Source of the DNA: an uncultured Alistipes sp. | Lineage (GTDB): Bacteria > Bacteroidota > Bacteroidia > Bacteroidales > Rikenellaceae | Length of the DNA: 64,000 nucleotides | Assembly: GCA_900539755.1 (NCBI GenBank) | Contig: UQDC01000012.1 | Span: 1 to 64,000 of the forward strand | Direction of reading: 5' to 3' | Shown here: positions 54,945 to 63,385 of the stretch, one piece after another | How positions within the stretch are numbered: the stretch's first letter is position 1 | How the letters are laid out: each line of letters opens with the position of its first letter | Program-made: the position numbers and the translations under genes | The notes under the pieces: model-generated | Told to the model about the DNA's origin: nothing | What the model saw: the letters and a program-made list of their open reading frames with translations, nothing else | The model's database searches: none

Positions 54945-55820
54945 TTAGCAACTGTGGTAGTGTAGATAGAGATCAATAATGGCGCAGACAGCAAAACATA
55001 CACTGGTTAAGCCATTCAGCAAACCAAATGAGGGCCCGATGCGATCAAAATGTTTAGCTGTAACATAAAGATGCTGAAACAGCAATAAGGCAATAAACAG
55101 AGCTGTCCCGATCCAATAAAAAGTTCCTGCATTGTAGGATAGACCTAACATGATGATTGCATAGACACTGATCAGATGCAATAAGATGCTAATGATTAAG
55201 GCACCGCGAACGCCCCAACGAGCCGGGATCGAATGCAATCCATGTTGGCGGTCAAATTCTATATCCTGTAGCGCATAGATCACATCAAATCCGCTTACCC
55301 AGGTAATAACCAGGCCGGTCATCAGAATGGGCCAAACCGCAAACAGTTGTCCAGTTACCGCAATATAGGCGCCGACAGGGGCAATACCCAATGCTACTCC
55401 CAACACGACATGACACCACGCGGTAGTTCGTTTGGTAAGACTATATCCTAACAAAACGATTAATGCGATAGGGGAGAGACAGAAGGCGAGAAAGTTAATC
55501 CACCCTGCGGTTAGAACGAAAAGCAGAGCATTTATGATTACAAACCACAAGGCATGACGAGCCGAGATGCGTCCAGCCGGAATGTCTCGTGTAACCGTAC
55601 GGGGATTGAGCGCGTCGATTTTTCTATCGGCATAGCGATTGAACCCCATTGCCGTGTTGCGGGCAAACACCATAGCTAACAACACCTTGACCAAAAGCCA
55701 TCCGTTAAATGGAGTATTGGTACTCCATAAAGCATAGCAATATGCCGCCAAAGCAAACGGCATAGCGAATACCGTATGACTAAATTTAACTAAGGAGGCA
55801 TATCGAGCGACCGTATTCAT
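54945..55820 (-). CDS. UbiA-family prenyltransferase
   Basis: Membrane prenyltransferase with about nine helices. Both Asp-rich motifs are present: NRYADRKIDALNPRT (NxxxDxxxD) and YALQDIEFDRQHG (DxxxD), which bind Mg2+ and the prenyl diphosphate. The start is the ATG at 55818-55820 (MNTVARYASLVKFSHTVFAMP); an extension to 55868 would cross the promoter and run into the lepA leader. The sequence looks closer to 4-hydroxybenzoate polyprenyltransferase (UbiA, or MqnP of the futalosine menaquinone route) than to MenA, but I cannot prove the substrate. 291 residues. Confidence 0.87.
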   Translation of the reverse strand: MNTVARYASLVKFSHTVFAMPFALAAYCYALWSTNTPFNGWLLVKVLLAMVFARNTAMGFNRYADRKIDALNPRTVTRDIPAGRISARHALWFVIINALLFVLTAGWINFLAFCLSPIALIVLLGYSLTKRTTAWCHVVLGVALGIAPVGAYIAVTGQLFAVWPILMTGLVITWVSGFDVIYALQDIEFDRQHGLHSIPARWGVRGALIISILLHLISVYAIIMLGLSYNAGTFYWIGTALFIALLLFQHLYVTAKHFDRIGPSFGLLNGLTSVCFAVCAIIDLYLHYHSC

Positions 55821-55846
55821 GCGAACTTCGTTATTTTTAAAACACG

Positions 55847-55864
55847 CAAATTTACTTAACTTTG
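55847..55864. promoter_or_regulatory. Divergent -7 elements between ubiA-like gene and lepA
   Basis: CAAATTTA (55847-55854) reads TAAATTTG on the minus strand toward the UbiA-family gene. TAACTTTG (55857-55864) points toward lepA. Both are exact TAnnTTTG matches in the 63-base region between the two start codons; -33 elements are weak. Confidence 0.45.
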
Positions 55865-55883
55865 TCACACCGAAAAATTATCT

Positions 55884-57671
55884 ATGAAGAATATCCGCAA
55901 TTTCTGCATCATCGCTCATATCGACCACGGCAAAAGTACACTTGCCGATCGGTTGCTCGAAGTGACCAACACATTGTCTCAACGTGAACTCCAGGCGCAG
56001 GTTTTAGACAATATGGATCTTGAACGTGAAAAAGGCATCACGATCAAGAGTCATGCAATTCAGATGGAATATACTTATCAAGGTGAAAAGTATATTTTGA
56101 ATCTGATTGACACCCCGGGGCACGTCGATTTCTCATATGAGGTTTCACGTGCAATCGCATCTTGTGAAGGAGCTTTACTGGTCGTTGATGCCACTCAGGG
56201 CATTCAGGCTCAAACCATTTCCAATCTGTATCTTGCCTTAGGACATGATTTGGAGATCATCCCGGTGATCAACAAGATCGACATGGAGGCGGCTATGGTT
56301 GACGAGGTAAAGGACCAGATCGTCGATTTGTTGGGTTGCAAACATGAAGAGATTTTGGCCGCATCCGGTAAAACAGGTGCCGGTGTTGAAGAGGTGCTGC
56401 AGGCTATTGTGGAGCGTATTCCAGCCCCACAAGGAGACGAAAATCAACCGTTACAAGCACTGATTTTCGATTCAGTATTTAATTCGTTTCGAGGAATCAT
56501 CGCCTATTTCCGAATTTTCAATGGATCGATTCGTGCTGGAGAACGGGTCAAATTTTTCAATACCGGCAGCGAATACGATGCGGATGAAATCGGTGTTTTA
56601 AAACTGAAGATGTGTCCTCGCAACGAACTCAAAACGGGGGATGTGGGGTACATTATTTCAGGTATCAAAAATTCTCGGGATGTAAAAGTAGGTGATACGA
56701 TTACCCACGTAGAGAATCCTTGCCACGAAGCGATTGCGGGATTCGAGGATGTCAAACCAATGGTCTTTGCAGGTATTTACCCTGTCGAGAGTGACCAATA
56801 CGAAGATTTGCGTGCTTCTCTCGAAAAATTGCAGCTCAACGACGCTTCACTGACCTATGATCCCGAATCATCGTTAGCGCTTGGTTTCGGTTTCCGATGT
56901 GGTTTCCTGGGATTGCTTCATATGGAGATTATTCAAGAGCGCCTGTATCGAGAGTTCAATATGGATGTCATTACGACAGTCCCGAACGTCTCGTATAAAG
57001 TATATACCAGCAAAGGTGAGGTTGTGGATGTTCACAATCCCTCAGGATTGCCTGAACCTACGATGATCGACCACATTGAAGAACCCTATATCATGGCCCA
57101 AGTCATTACACATTCCGATTATTTGGGCAATGTCATGAAGTTGTGTATTGATAAGCGAGGCACCTTGAAAAATCAGGTCTTTATTACACAGGATAGGGTA
57201 GAGGTCAATTTTGAGATGCCATTGGCAGAGATCGTCTTTGATTTCTACGACAAGCTCAAAAGTATTTCAAGAGGTTATGCATCCTTTGATTATCACCAGA
57301 CTGGATACAAACCGAGTAAATTGGCCAAACTCGATATTTTATTGAATGGTGAACCTGTTGATGCATTGTCATCTCTTATATATCACGAGCATGCATACGA
57401 TTTTGGTCGCAAGATGTGCGAAAAGCTTAAAGAGTTGATCCCGCGTCAGCAATTTGACATTGCCATTCAGGCTGCCATCGGAGCGAAAATCATCGCACGT
57501 GAGACCGTCAAGGCTGTACGTAAAGATGTGACTGCAAAATGTTATGGTGGTGATATCAGCCGTAAACGTAAATTGCTGGAGAAACAGAAAAAAGGAAAGA
57601 AACGCATGCGTCAAGTGGGTAATGTCGAAGTGCCGCAGGAGGCTTTTTTGGCTGTACTCAAAATGGATTGA
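55884..57671 (+). CDS. lepA: Elongation factor 4 (LepA)
   Basis: Ribosome-associated GTPase that resembles EF-G without domain IV. The P-loop is [10 protein letters not shown], the switch region [12 protein letters not shown], then DTPGHVDF and NKIDM. The 595-residue length and C-terminal domain ([25 protein letters not shown]) are those of LepA, not of BipA or EF-G. Divergent from the UbiA-family gene; a tRNA gene follows. Confidence 0.98.
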   Translation: MKNIRNFCIIAHIDHGKSTLADRLLEVTNTLSQRELQAQVLDNMDLEREKGITIKSHAIQMEYTYQGEKYILNLIDTPGHVDFSYEVSRAIASCEGALLVVDATQGIQAQTISNLYLALGHDLEIIPVINKIDMEAAMVDEVKDQIVDLLGCKHEEILAASGKTGAGVEEVLQAIVERIPAPQGDENQPLQALIFDSVFNSFRGIIAYFRIFNGSIRAGERVKFFNTGSEYDADEIGVLKLKMCPRNELKTGDVGYIISGIKNSRDVKVGDTITHVENPCHEAIAGFEDVKPMVFAGIYPVESDQYEDLRASLEKLQLNDASLTYDPESSLALGFGFRCGFLGLLHMEIIQERLYREFNMDVITTVPNVSYKVYTSKGEVVDVHNPSGLPEPTMIDHIEEPYIMAQVITHSDYLGNVMKLCIDKRGTLKNQVFITQDRVEVNFEMPLAEIVFDFYDKLKSISRGYASFDYHQTGYKPSKLAKLDILLNGEPVDALSSLIYHEHAYDFGRKMCEKLKELIPRQQFDIAIQAAIGAKIIARETVKAVRKDVTAKCYGGDISRKRKLLEKQKKGKKRMRQVGNVEVPQEAFLAVLKMD

Positions 57672-57755
57672 TGTCTATGAAATCCGTGTGTTGCTTTACA
57701 GCATGAGATTTTTCAGAATCCCGTTGCATATTTCGAGTAAAAAACGGATATTTGC

Positions 57756-57785
57756 ATGGCTGTAGAGAGAAATTTTTACAGCCAT
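57756..57785 (+). promoter_or_regulatory. Inverted repeat just before the tRNA gene
   Basis: ATGGCTGTA (57756-57764) and TACAGCCAT (57777-57785) are a perfect 9-bp inverted repeat with a 12-base loop, ending 2 bases before the tRNA 5' end. It could be the lepA terminator (no U-run) or a hairpin in the pre-tRNA leader. Confidence 0.5.
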
Positions 57786-57787
57786 TT

Positions 57788-57863
57788 GCGGAAATAGCTC
57801 AGTTGGTAGAGCATCAGCTTCCCAAGCTGAGGGTCGCGGGTTCGAATCCCGTTTTCCGCTCCA
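57788..57863 (+). tRNA. tRNA-Gly(CCC)
   Basis: 76 bases including an encoded CCA. Acceptor stem GCGGAAA/TTTCCGC is perfect, D arm GCTC/GAGC with loop AGTTGGTA, anticodon stem TCAGC/GCTGA with loop TTCCCAA (anticodon CCC), T arm GCGGG/CCCGT with TTCGAAT. The discriminator base is T, as in many tRNA-Gly. It decodes GGG. It is a single gene, with a terminator 18 bases downstream. Confidence 0.95.
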
Positions 57864-57880
57864 ACTTTATGACAATGATG

Positions 57881-57915
57881 AAAGAGCACTTAAATGTATT
57901 TAGGTGCTCTTTTTG
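57881..57915 (+). terminator. Terminator after tRNA-Gly
   Basis: AAAGAGCAC and GTGCTCTTT close a stem extended by TTAAAT/ATTTAG with one mismatch, followed by TTTTTG. Confidence 0.75.
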
Positions 57916-57992
57916 TCTTTATCCATACAACAGAATTTGTTGGATGGTTGTGTCATTTTATTGATGGATAATGTATTTATGTCTGTTTTGTA

Positions 57993-58020
57993 TTGCAACG
58001 AAGTACACTGTTCGTTGCAA
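57993..58020. repeat. Perfect 10-bp inverted repeat
   Basis: TTGCAACGAA (57993-58002) and TTCGTTGCAA (58011-58020) with the spacer GTACACTG. No T run follows, so it is not a standard terminator. The TGCAACGA core also occurs in the hairpin upstream of lysC. Confidence 0.6.
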
Positions 58021-58086
58021 CCATCTACAAAAGAGAGGGTGCATTCAATGGTTACAAGTCGGTTGTTTGCAAGACAAACACTCATT

Positions 58087-58141
58087 CTTTCCCATATATC
58101 ATGAGCAATAAAAACGCTCGTGACCATTGAAAATGGGAAAG
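58087..58141. repeat. Nested two-stem inverted repeat
   Basis: Outer arms CTTTCCCAT (58087-58095) and ATGGGAAAG (58133-58141) are perfect. Inner arms TCATGAGC (58099-58106) and GCTCGTGA (58116-58123) pair with one G:U in the plus-strand transcript. Together they would fold a 55-base RNA into a long stem with an internal loop. No gene is near enough on the left to make this a terminator. Confidence 0.5.
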
Positions 58142-58488
58142 AAAAATAATACAACCAATCGTTTCAGCTTTTAATAACTAAGGTTCTGTATTCAGTTTCC
58201 GACATGAGGTAAATTACCAGGTTGTAGCATCTCATTCATTTTACTTTGGCCGCTGAACAAAACTCCTTTCGATGCAAGCAAAATTGTTAATCAAAAAATA
58301 CTGCTACTGTCGATAACAGCGTGTACAGATGAAGGACAAAAAAGCAACTCGTCAAGGCATATCGAAACAACACGTGTTATGGCTGTTGGAATTGGCATCC
58401 TATTTAAATTCCCTTTTATCACTAAACTTCTACACATATCTGTTCTGCCATTTCGGATTTCGGGGTGAATCAATCCTTGAATAATTGT

Positions 58489-58496
58489 TATGTTTG
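58489..58496 (+). promoter_or_regulatory. -7 element for Dph6-like gene
   Basis: TATGTTTG matches TAnnTTTG exactly and lies 21 bases before the ATG at 58518. No good upstream TTTG at normal spacing. Confidence 0.4.
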
Positions 58497-58517
58497 TGTT
58501 GAAAAAGACCTTATCGT

Positions 58518-59228
58518 ATGCATACAAAAATTCCTGCTGTATTTAATTGGAGTGGGGGAAAAGACTCTGCATTAGCGTTACATCGCATCTTACAAGAAGA
58601 CAAATATCAAGTCTGCTCTCTTTTGACTACCATTAACCGAGATACTCGCCGTTCATCAATGCATGGCATTCCGATCGAGCTTTTACATCGTCAGGCAGAT
58701 AGCCTTGGCCTTCCTTTACAAGTCATCGAGCTGCCTTCGACATGTTCGATGCTGGAGTATGAAACGGCTATGAAAAATGTCGTATCTCATTTCCAAAATC
58801 AAGGAATTTCCCATTTCATTTTTGGGGACATTTGCCTTGAAGAGGTGCGATCATATCGAGAAAAACAGCTCGCACCACTGGGTATTACGCTTGTTGAACC
58901 ATTATGGGGAAAGGATACAAAAACGGTTGCCGAAGAGTTTTTAATGTCCGGACTGCAAACCATGGTGATTACAACGGATGCCAATTTATTGGACGAAAAA
59001 TTTGTGGGCAGAATTTTTGATCGCGCTTTTCTTGCTGAACTTCCATCCAATGTGGATCCGTGTGGAGAAAATGGTGAATTTCATACGTTCTGCTTTGCAG
59101 GCGGTATGTTCCGCACTCCGGTTGAATTTTCGGTCGGGGAGCCTCGTCGGTATACATATCCGATAAAACTGGATGACGGAACAGTTAAAGACTGTACGTA
59201 TTGCTATGTGGAACTATCGTCGAATTAA
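58518..59228 (+). CDS. Dph6-like (diphthine-ammonia ligase family) ATP pyrophosphatase
   Basis: 236 residues of the adenine-nucleotide alpha-hydrolase fold. The PP-loop is NWSGGKDSALAL (12-17 SGGKDS); DTRRSSMHGIPIELL, FGDICLEEVRSYREKQL and a C-terminal GENGEFHTFCFAGG follow. GENGEFH is the family hallmark. Eukaryotic Dph6 amidates diphthine on EF2, but bacteria lack diphthamide, so the substrate here is unknown. Monocistronic after a long gene-free region. Confidence 0.9.
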   Translation: MHTKIPAVFNWSGGKDSALALHRILQEDKYQVCSLLTTINRDTRRSSMHGIPIELLHRQADSLGLPLQVIELPSTCSMLEYETAMKNVVSHFQNQGISHFIFGDICLEEVRSYREKQLAPLGITLVEPLWGKDTKTVAEEFLMSGLQTMVITTDANLLDEKFVGRIFDRAFLAELPSNVDPCGENGEFHTFCFAGGMFRTPVEFSVGEPRRYTYPIKLDDGTVKDCTYCYVELSSN

Positions 59229-59401
59229 GCATGATTTACAATATGGTTCAATACATACAACGATAGCCCTTTTACAATTTAGTGTCAACTGATTACGTCA
59301 AGGGAGATAACGCAAATTTCCAACAGTCTGATTTTTGTCCACGGACTGAAAATGAGATTCAGTGAGCTATGAAGCAGAGCAGGGGATTTGTATGTTTAAC
59401 A

Positions 59402-59432
59402 TTTGCCCCGCGTGCGAAAAGTTTTATCTTTG
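59402..59432 (+). promoter_or_regulatory. Promoter of PHP phosphatase gene
   Basis: TTTG (59402-59405), 19 bases, then TATCTTTG (59425-59432). Both match the consensus with ideal spacing. The ATG begins only 7 bases after the -7 element, so the transcript would begin at or beside the start codon. Confidence 0.65.
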
Positions 59433-59438
59433 TAGTAT

Positions 59439-60281
59439 ATGAACAACCTAACTAATTATCATAGCCACACCTCTTATTGTGACGGAAAGGCCCCAATGGA
59501 GGAATTTATTATCGAAGCCATACGTCAAGGTTTTTCGAGTTATGGAGTTTCGTCGCATGCTCCACTACCTTTTTTGACACGCTGGACCATCGACGATTCT
59601 ACAGCAACAGAGCTTTATTTACAGGAATTTCACCGCATAAAAAAGTTATATAGCGATCGTATAGATCTGTATGTCGGATTGGAGATCGATTACATGGATG
59701 AGCAAAATAATCCGGCAAACGGCTATTTCCAAAACTTACCTCTTGATTACCGAATCGGATCGGTACACCTGCTGCATTCGACCCGTGGAGAGATTATTGA
59801 TATCGATACCCGCCCTGAGGTTTTTAAAGAGAATGTTGAACAACACCTCGGAGGTGATCTCAAACAGGTTGTATTGACCTATTTCGATAAATTAATGCGC
59901 ATGATCGAGTTGGGCGGTTTTGATTTTGTCGGTCATGCCGATAAAATCTCTTATAATGCCCAATGGTGTGAGCCCGGTATCCTGACGCAGAAATGGTATC
60001 AAAATAAGATTTACGATTATTTTACGTTTATAGCGGAGAAGGGTATTATGATCGAGGTCAATACAAAAACCTTACATCGTAATGGTTTTTTGTATCCTAA
60101 TCGTGAGCATTTCGCTTTGATTCACAAATTGGGGATTCCTGTCGTTGTAAACTCAGATGCCCATTTGCCGGAGCTGATTAATAGTGGACGTCCCGAAGCC
60201 CTGAAATGGTTAAAAGAGGCTGAATTTAAAACAGTACGCCAGTTAGAGCAGGGAAAATGGACAGATGTACCTATTGTTTAA
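59439..60281 (+). CDS. PHP-domain histidinol-phosphatase
   Basis: HisK-type phosphatase, 280 residues. The metal motif HSHTSYCDG starts at residue 8, so the start at 59439 cannot be moved much downstream. GLEIDYMDE, the VGHADKISY segment and HLPELINSGRP complete the PHP active site. The family removes phosphate from histidinol phosphate, the eighth step of histidine synthesis, but related PHP phosphatases act elsewhere; no other his genes are nearby. Confidence 0.88.
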   Translation: MNNLTNYHSHTSYCDGKAPMEEFIIEAIRQGFSSYGVSSHAPLPFLTRWTIDDSTATELYLQEFHRIKKLYSDRIDLYVGLEIDYMDEQNNPANGYFQNLPLDYRIGSVHLLHSTRGEIIDIDTRPEVFKENVEQHLGGDLKQVVLTYFDKLMRMIELGGFDFVGHADKISYNAQWCEPGILTQKWYQNKIYDYFTFIAEKGIMIEVNTKTLHRNGFLYPNREHFALIHKLGIPVVVNSDAHLPELINSGRPEALKWLKEAEFKTVRQLEQGKWTDVPIV

Positions 60282-60400
60282 GACAAGCAAAGTCATTGAA
60301 ACTGTAACGGCATATCTTTCTAGTGAACGTATTGCGGATATGCCTGATTTACTTACTCTGAGTGATTTTTGAATACTACACGGTATAATTAATCTTTATT

Positions 60401-61348
60401 ATGCTTTTAACCACATTGCTTACATCTGCAGAACAGACTGTTGAGGCTGTTGCAGACACTACCATTCACAAAATCAAATTCACCGAAAAACTGGCAGAGC
60501 TATCCAATATGTCAATGCACCAAGTCGTTGAACATATTACCAGCGGATTAATCTCTATTGCAATCAAAATATGCATAGCAGTTGCGATCTATTTTATCGG
60601 CCGTTGGTTAATTCGTTATGTTCGCCGGGTGATCGGCCGTATCATGGAGCGTCGCAATGTTGACCTCTCTTTACGAGCCTTCATTCAGAATTTGGTCAAA
60701 ATAGCACTCATCCTATTCCTAATTACGGTGATTATCGGAGTCTTGGGAATTGATACGACGTCGTTTGTTGCGCTGTTTGCATCTGCCGGTTTGGCGATTG
60801 GTATGGCATTAAGCGGCACACTCCAAAACTTCGCAGGCGGCGTAATGGTACTATTGTTTAAACCCTATCGAGTAGGAGATTACATCGAAGCCCAAGGTCA
60901 AGCGGGTACGGTCAAGGAGATCCAACTGTTCAATACTGTACTCAACACACCTGACAATAAGACCATTTTGGTACCTAACGGCAGCCTTTCCACAGGCATC
61001 ATCAACAACTATTCTCATGAGGAACGTCGTCGTGTAGATTGGACGTTTGGTATTGGATATGGGGATAGTTACGATTACGCCAAAGCAACCTTAATCGAAC
61101 TCCTTGAGGCAGATGATCGGATTCAGAAAGATCCGGCCTATTTTATCGCACTACACAGTTTGGGGGATAGCTCAGTCAACATTGTGGTCAGGGCTTGGGT
61201 TGCAACTCCTGATTACTGGAATGTCTATTTCGGTATGAATGAAAAGGTGTATAAAGTGTTTACCGAAAGGGGAATCAATATTCCATTCCCTCAAATGGAT
61301 GTTCATTTGTATTCAGCACAAGCCAAGCATACGGAAGCTCAACTTTAG
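60401..61348 (+). CDS. MscS-family mechanosensitive ion channel
   Basis: 315 residues with three N-terminal membrane segments (IAIKICIAVAIYFIGRWLI, IALILFLITVIIGVLGI, VALFASAGLAIGMALSG). The pore-lining TM3 (ASAGLAIGMALSGTLQNFAGG) carries the Gly/Ala packing pattern of MscS, followed by the beta-domain (FKPYRVGDYIEAQG) and C-terminal alpha/beta domain. It releases solutes during osmotic downshock. The stop codon overlaps that of the convergent ygbA gene. Confidence 0.94.
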   Translation: MLLTTLLTSAEQTVEAVADTTIHKIKFTEKLAELSNMSMHQVVEHITSGLISIAIKICIAVAIYFIGRWLIRYVRRVIGRIMERRNVDLSLRAFIQNLVKIALILFLITVIIGVLGIDTTSFVALFASAGLAIGMALSGTLQNFAGGVMVLLFKPYRVGDYIEAQGQAGTVKEIQLFNTVLNTPDNKTILVPNGSLSTGIINNYSHEERRRVDWTFGIGYGDSYDYAKATLIELLEADDRIQKDPAYFIALHSLGDSSVNIVVRAWVATPDYWNVYFGMNEKVYKVFTERGINIPFPQMDVHLYSAQAKHTEAQL

Positions 61349-61650
61349 AGCTGTTTTCCGATCAGGTGTCTGATTGCATCAAGCGGATAACGTAAGATCA
61401 TGCGAGGTCCAGCATAACGCATGACTTGTCGTATCCGCTTTTGCATTTCTGGTTTATAGCAATGAATGCGACAGTCACGACACGCCCCTTTATTATCTCC
61501 AAATGGACATCTGTCCAGTCGGGCCAATGCGTACTCCTGTAAGGCGAAACAAGAGGGACATAATGTTTTGTTACCCTCTTTGTAACGACAATACAGACGG
61601 ATCATTTTCACAATTACCTGTTTTTCGTATGCGATTCTATTGCGAGACAT
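61345..61650 (-). CDS. ygbA: YgbA family (nitrous-oxide-stimulated promoter) protein
   Basis: 101 residues with eight cysteines in two clusters: LCPSC, then CPFGDNKGACRDCRIHC. The middle segment (RLDRCPFGDNKGACRDCRIHCY) is the family hallmark, and conserved KPEMQKRIRQVMRYAGPRM follows. In enterobacteria ygbA is controlled by NsrR and takes part in the response to nitric oxide. Whether that control holds here is unknown. Convergent with MscS, stop codons overlapping by 4 bases. Confidence 0.87.
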   Translation of the reverse strand: MSRNRIAYEKQVIVKMIRLYCRYKEGNKTLCPSCFALQEYALARLDRCPFGDNKGACRDCRIHCYKPEMQKRIRQVMRYAGPRMILRYPLDAIRHLIGKQL

Positions 61651-61693
61651 AGATGTTTTGCAAAATTCTGCGACGAAGATAGGGATTTATTTA

Positions 61694-61703
61694 GTAGCTT
61701 TGC
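61694..61703 (+). promoter_or_regulatory. -7 element of aldolase gene within a GTANNTTTGC site
   Basis: TAGCTTTG (61695-61702) matches TAnnTTTG. With flanking bases it is GTAGCTTTGC, which is the reported CTnDOT-family attB consensus. The aldolase ATG is 51 bases downstream. Confidence 0.4.
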
Positions 61704-61752
61704 GCCCGAATTAGAATGATGAAATTTTGGAGGTTTTAAAGAGGTTTTAATT

Positions 61753-62430
61753 ATGAAACTGATTATTGATGACGCCAATCTGGATGCGATCAAAGAATTG
61801 TATGAATATTTTCCGATCGATGGCGTAACCACTAATCCGACGATTTTGTCCAAAGAGGGCAAAAACCCTTATGAGGTATTGATGGCAATCCGTGATTTTA
61901 TCGGACCAGATGCAGAGTTGCATGTTCAGGTAGTCGGTCGTGATGCCGAAACCATGTATGAAGAGGCTCACATGATCCGGAAACGTTTGGGTGAAAAGAC
62001 CTTTATCAAAGTTCCGGTTACCCGTGAGGGATTGAAAGCTATCAAGATTTTGAAGAAACATGACTTTCCGGTAACCGCAACCGCCATATATACGCACATG
62101 CAGGCATTCTTAGCTGGAAAAGCTGGAGCAGATTATGCAGCACCTTATGTAAACCGCATTGATAATCTTGGTGTAGATGGTATTCGTGAAGCCAAAGAGA
62201 TTCATGATATCTTCCGCAACAATGGATTAAAAACAGAGGTGTTGGCTGCAAGCTTCAAGAACTCGCAACAAGCACTTGAGCTGGCCAAACATGGTGTCGG
62301 TGCAGCCACCATTTCACCGGATGTGATCGAAGGTTTGGTAGCCATTGACGCTGTTTATCATGCTGTCGATGTTTTCATCAAGGATTTTGAATCATTTTGT
62401 GGTGAAGGCACCAATATGGTTACCGTTTAA
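61753..62430 (+). CDS. Transaldolase/fructose-6-phosphate aldolase family protein
   Basis: 225-residue TIM barrel of the short transaldolase (TalC/FSA) group. The Schiff-base lysine is Lys86 in TFIKVPVTREG; TNPTILSKEG near the start and AASFKNSQQ near the end are conserved. Either transaldolase of the pentose phosphate pathway or fructose-6-phosphate aldolase; sequence alone does not decide. An AGGTTTTAAAGAGGTT stretch precedes the ATG. A perfect terminator follows. Confidence 0.92.
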   Translation: MKLIIDDANLDAIKELYEYFPIDGVTTNPTILSKEGKNPYEVLMAIRDFIGPDAELHVQVVGRDAETMYEEAHMIRKRLGEKTFIKVPVTREGLKAIKILKKHDFPVTATAIYTHMQAFLAGKAGADYAAPYVNRIDNLGVDGIREAKEIHDIFRNNGLKTEVLAASFKNSQQALELAKHGVGAATISPDVIEGLVAIDAVYHAVDVFIKDFESFCGEGTNMVTV

Positions 62431-62479
62431 CATTGAACGATCAATTTGGCATAAGCTAATCCATATAGCTTGTTTAATA

Positions 62480-62512
62480 AAAACCCCGACAATATTTACT
62501 TGTCGGGGTTTT
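62480..62512 (+). terminator. Terminator after aldolase gene
   Basis: AAAACCCCGACA (62480-62491) and TGTCGGGGTTTT (62501-62512), perfect 12-bp stem, followed by ATTAT. Confidence 0.85.
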
Positions 62513-62613
62513 ATTATGCCATTCTGTTGGTTGCGAACTGTGTCGAGAAGTCGATTAATATTATCTCCATTGTGGTAACGTTTGGCACCCACCAATGGTT
62601 ATCCCAATAAAAA

Positions 62614-63156
62614 TTATTTAATCAACATTTGGTTGGCAACTGCGTCACTTTGTTCTTTGCCAGCGAGTAATTCAACTAATTTAAGCGCAAACAACAAGGT
62701 CAACCCCGGTCCGCGTCCCGTAATAACATTGCCATCAACCACAACCGGTTCTCCTTCCTGTACCAAGGCGCCAGTCAAATACTTCTCAAATCCTGGATAG
62801 CAAGTCGCTTTACGGCCTTGCAGAATCCCTAAACCTCCGAATACCATAGGCGAAGCACAGATAGCCGCCACCTTTTCACCGGCATCATAAAAGGCTTTGA
62901 TCAGCTTTTTGACGCCTTCATGTTCGTTAAATGCAGTCGTTCCGCCAGGAAGCACTAATAATTCTGCATTGTCAAGACTGACCTGATTAAATAACATATC
63001 CGCAACAACGGGTATTCCATGACTGCCGACAACCGCTGCATCACCAGTCAATGAAACGGTTTTAACGTTCAATCCGGCCCGACGTAATACATCCACTGTC
63101 GCTAAAGCTTCTACCTCCTCGAAGCCCGAAATCAAAAATAAAAAAATCGTTTTCAT
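62614..63156 (-). CDS. DJ-1/PfpI family protein (YajL-like)
   Basis: 180 residues with the flavodoxin-like fold. The conserved nucleophile is Cys100 in AAICASPMVFGG, and the partner glutamate is in GFEEVEA. The TYPGFEK-like segment (CYPGFEKYL) and GRGPGLTLLFALKLVELL match DJ-1, ThiJ and YajL. These act as deglycases or stress chaperones in other bacteria. Isolated gene. Confidence 0.93.
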   Translation of the reverse strand: MKTIFLFLISGFEEVEALATVDVLRRAGLNVKTVSLTGDAAVVGSHGIPVVADMLFNQVSLDNAELLVLPGGTTAFNEHEGVKKLIKAFYDAGEKVAAICASPMVFGGLGILQGRKATCYPGFEKYLTGALVQEGEPVVVDGNVITGRGPGLTLLFALKLVELLAGKEQSDAVANQMLIK

Positions 63157-63385
63157 ACACGTTTGTTTAATACTGCAACCTGGCAGATATAAATATTACA
63201 TTTTGTTCCACTGTTATGCGCGTCAATAAGATGACTGCCTCTCACATCTCACCTTTCAAATTGTGGAGATAGATTCTGAATCTTCATCACGCGATACAAT
63301 ATAGTCTGTCGATTCAAACCAACGTTTACGCCCAAACGAGCAAGATAACAAACAGTGACAAGATTATCTCAGTTGTCAAATTTAT

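Larger units (their letters stand above)
57916..58517. other. 602-bp gene-free region with strong inverted repeats
   Basis: Between the tRNA terminator and the Dph6-like gene. Short open frames on both strands lack start context, conserved motifs or sensible codon use. The two inverted repeats at 57993-58020 and 58087-58141 are listed separately. A -7 element at 58489-58496 probably serves the next gene. Confidence 0.55.

Noticed and set aside
58291..58527. 78-codon leftward frame in the gene-free region
   Set aside because: It overlaps the start of the Dph6-like gene, lacks any motif, and has no promoter in the right place.
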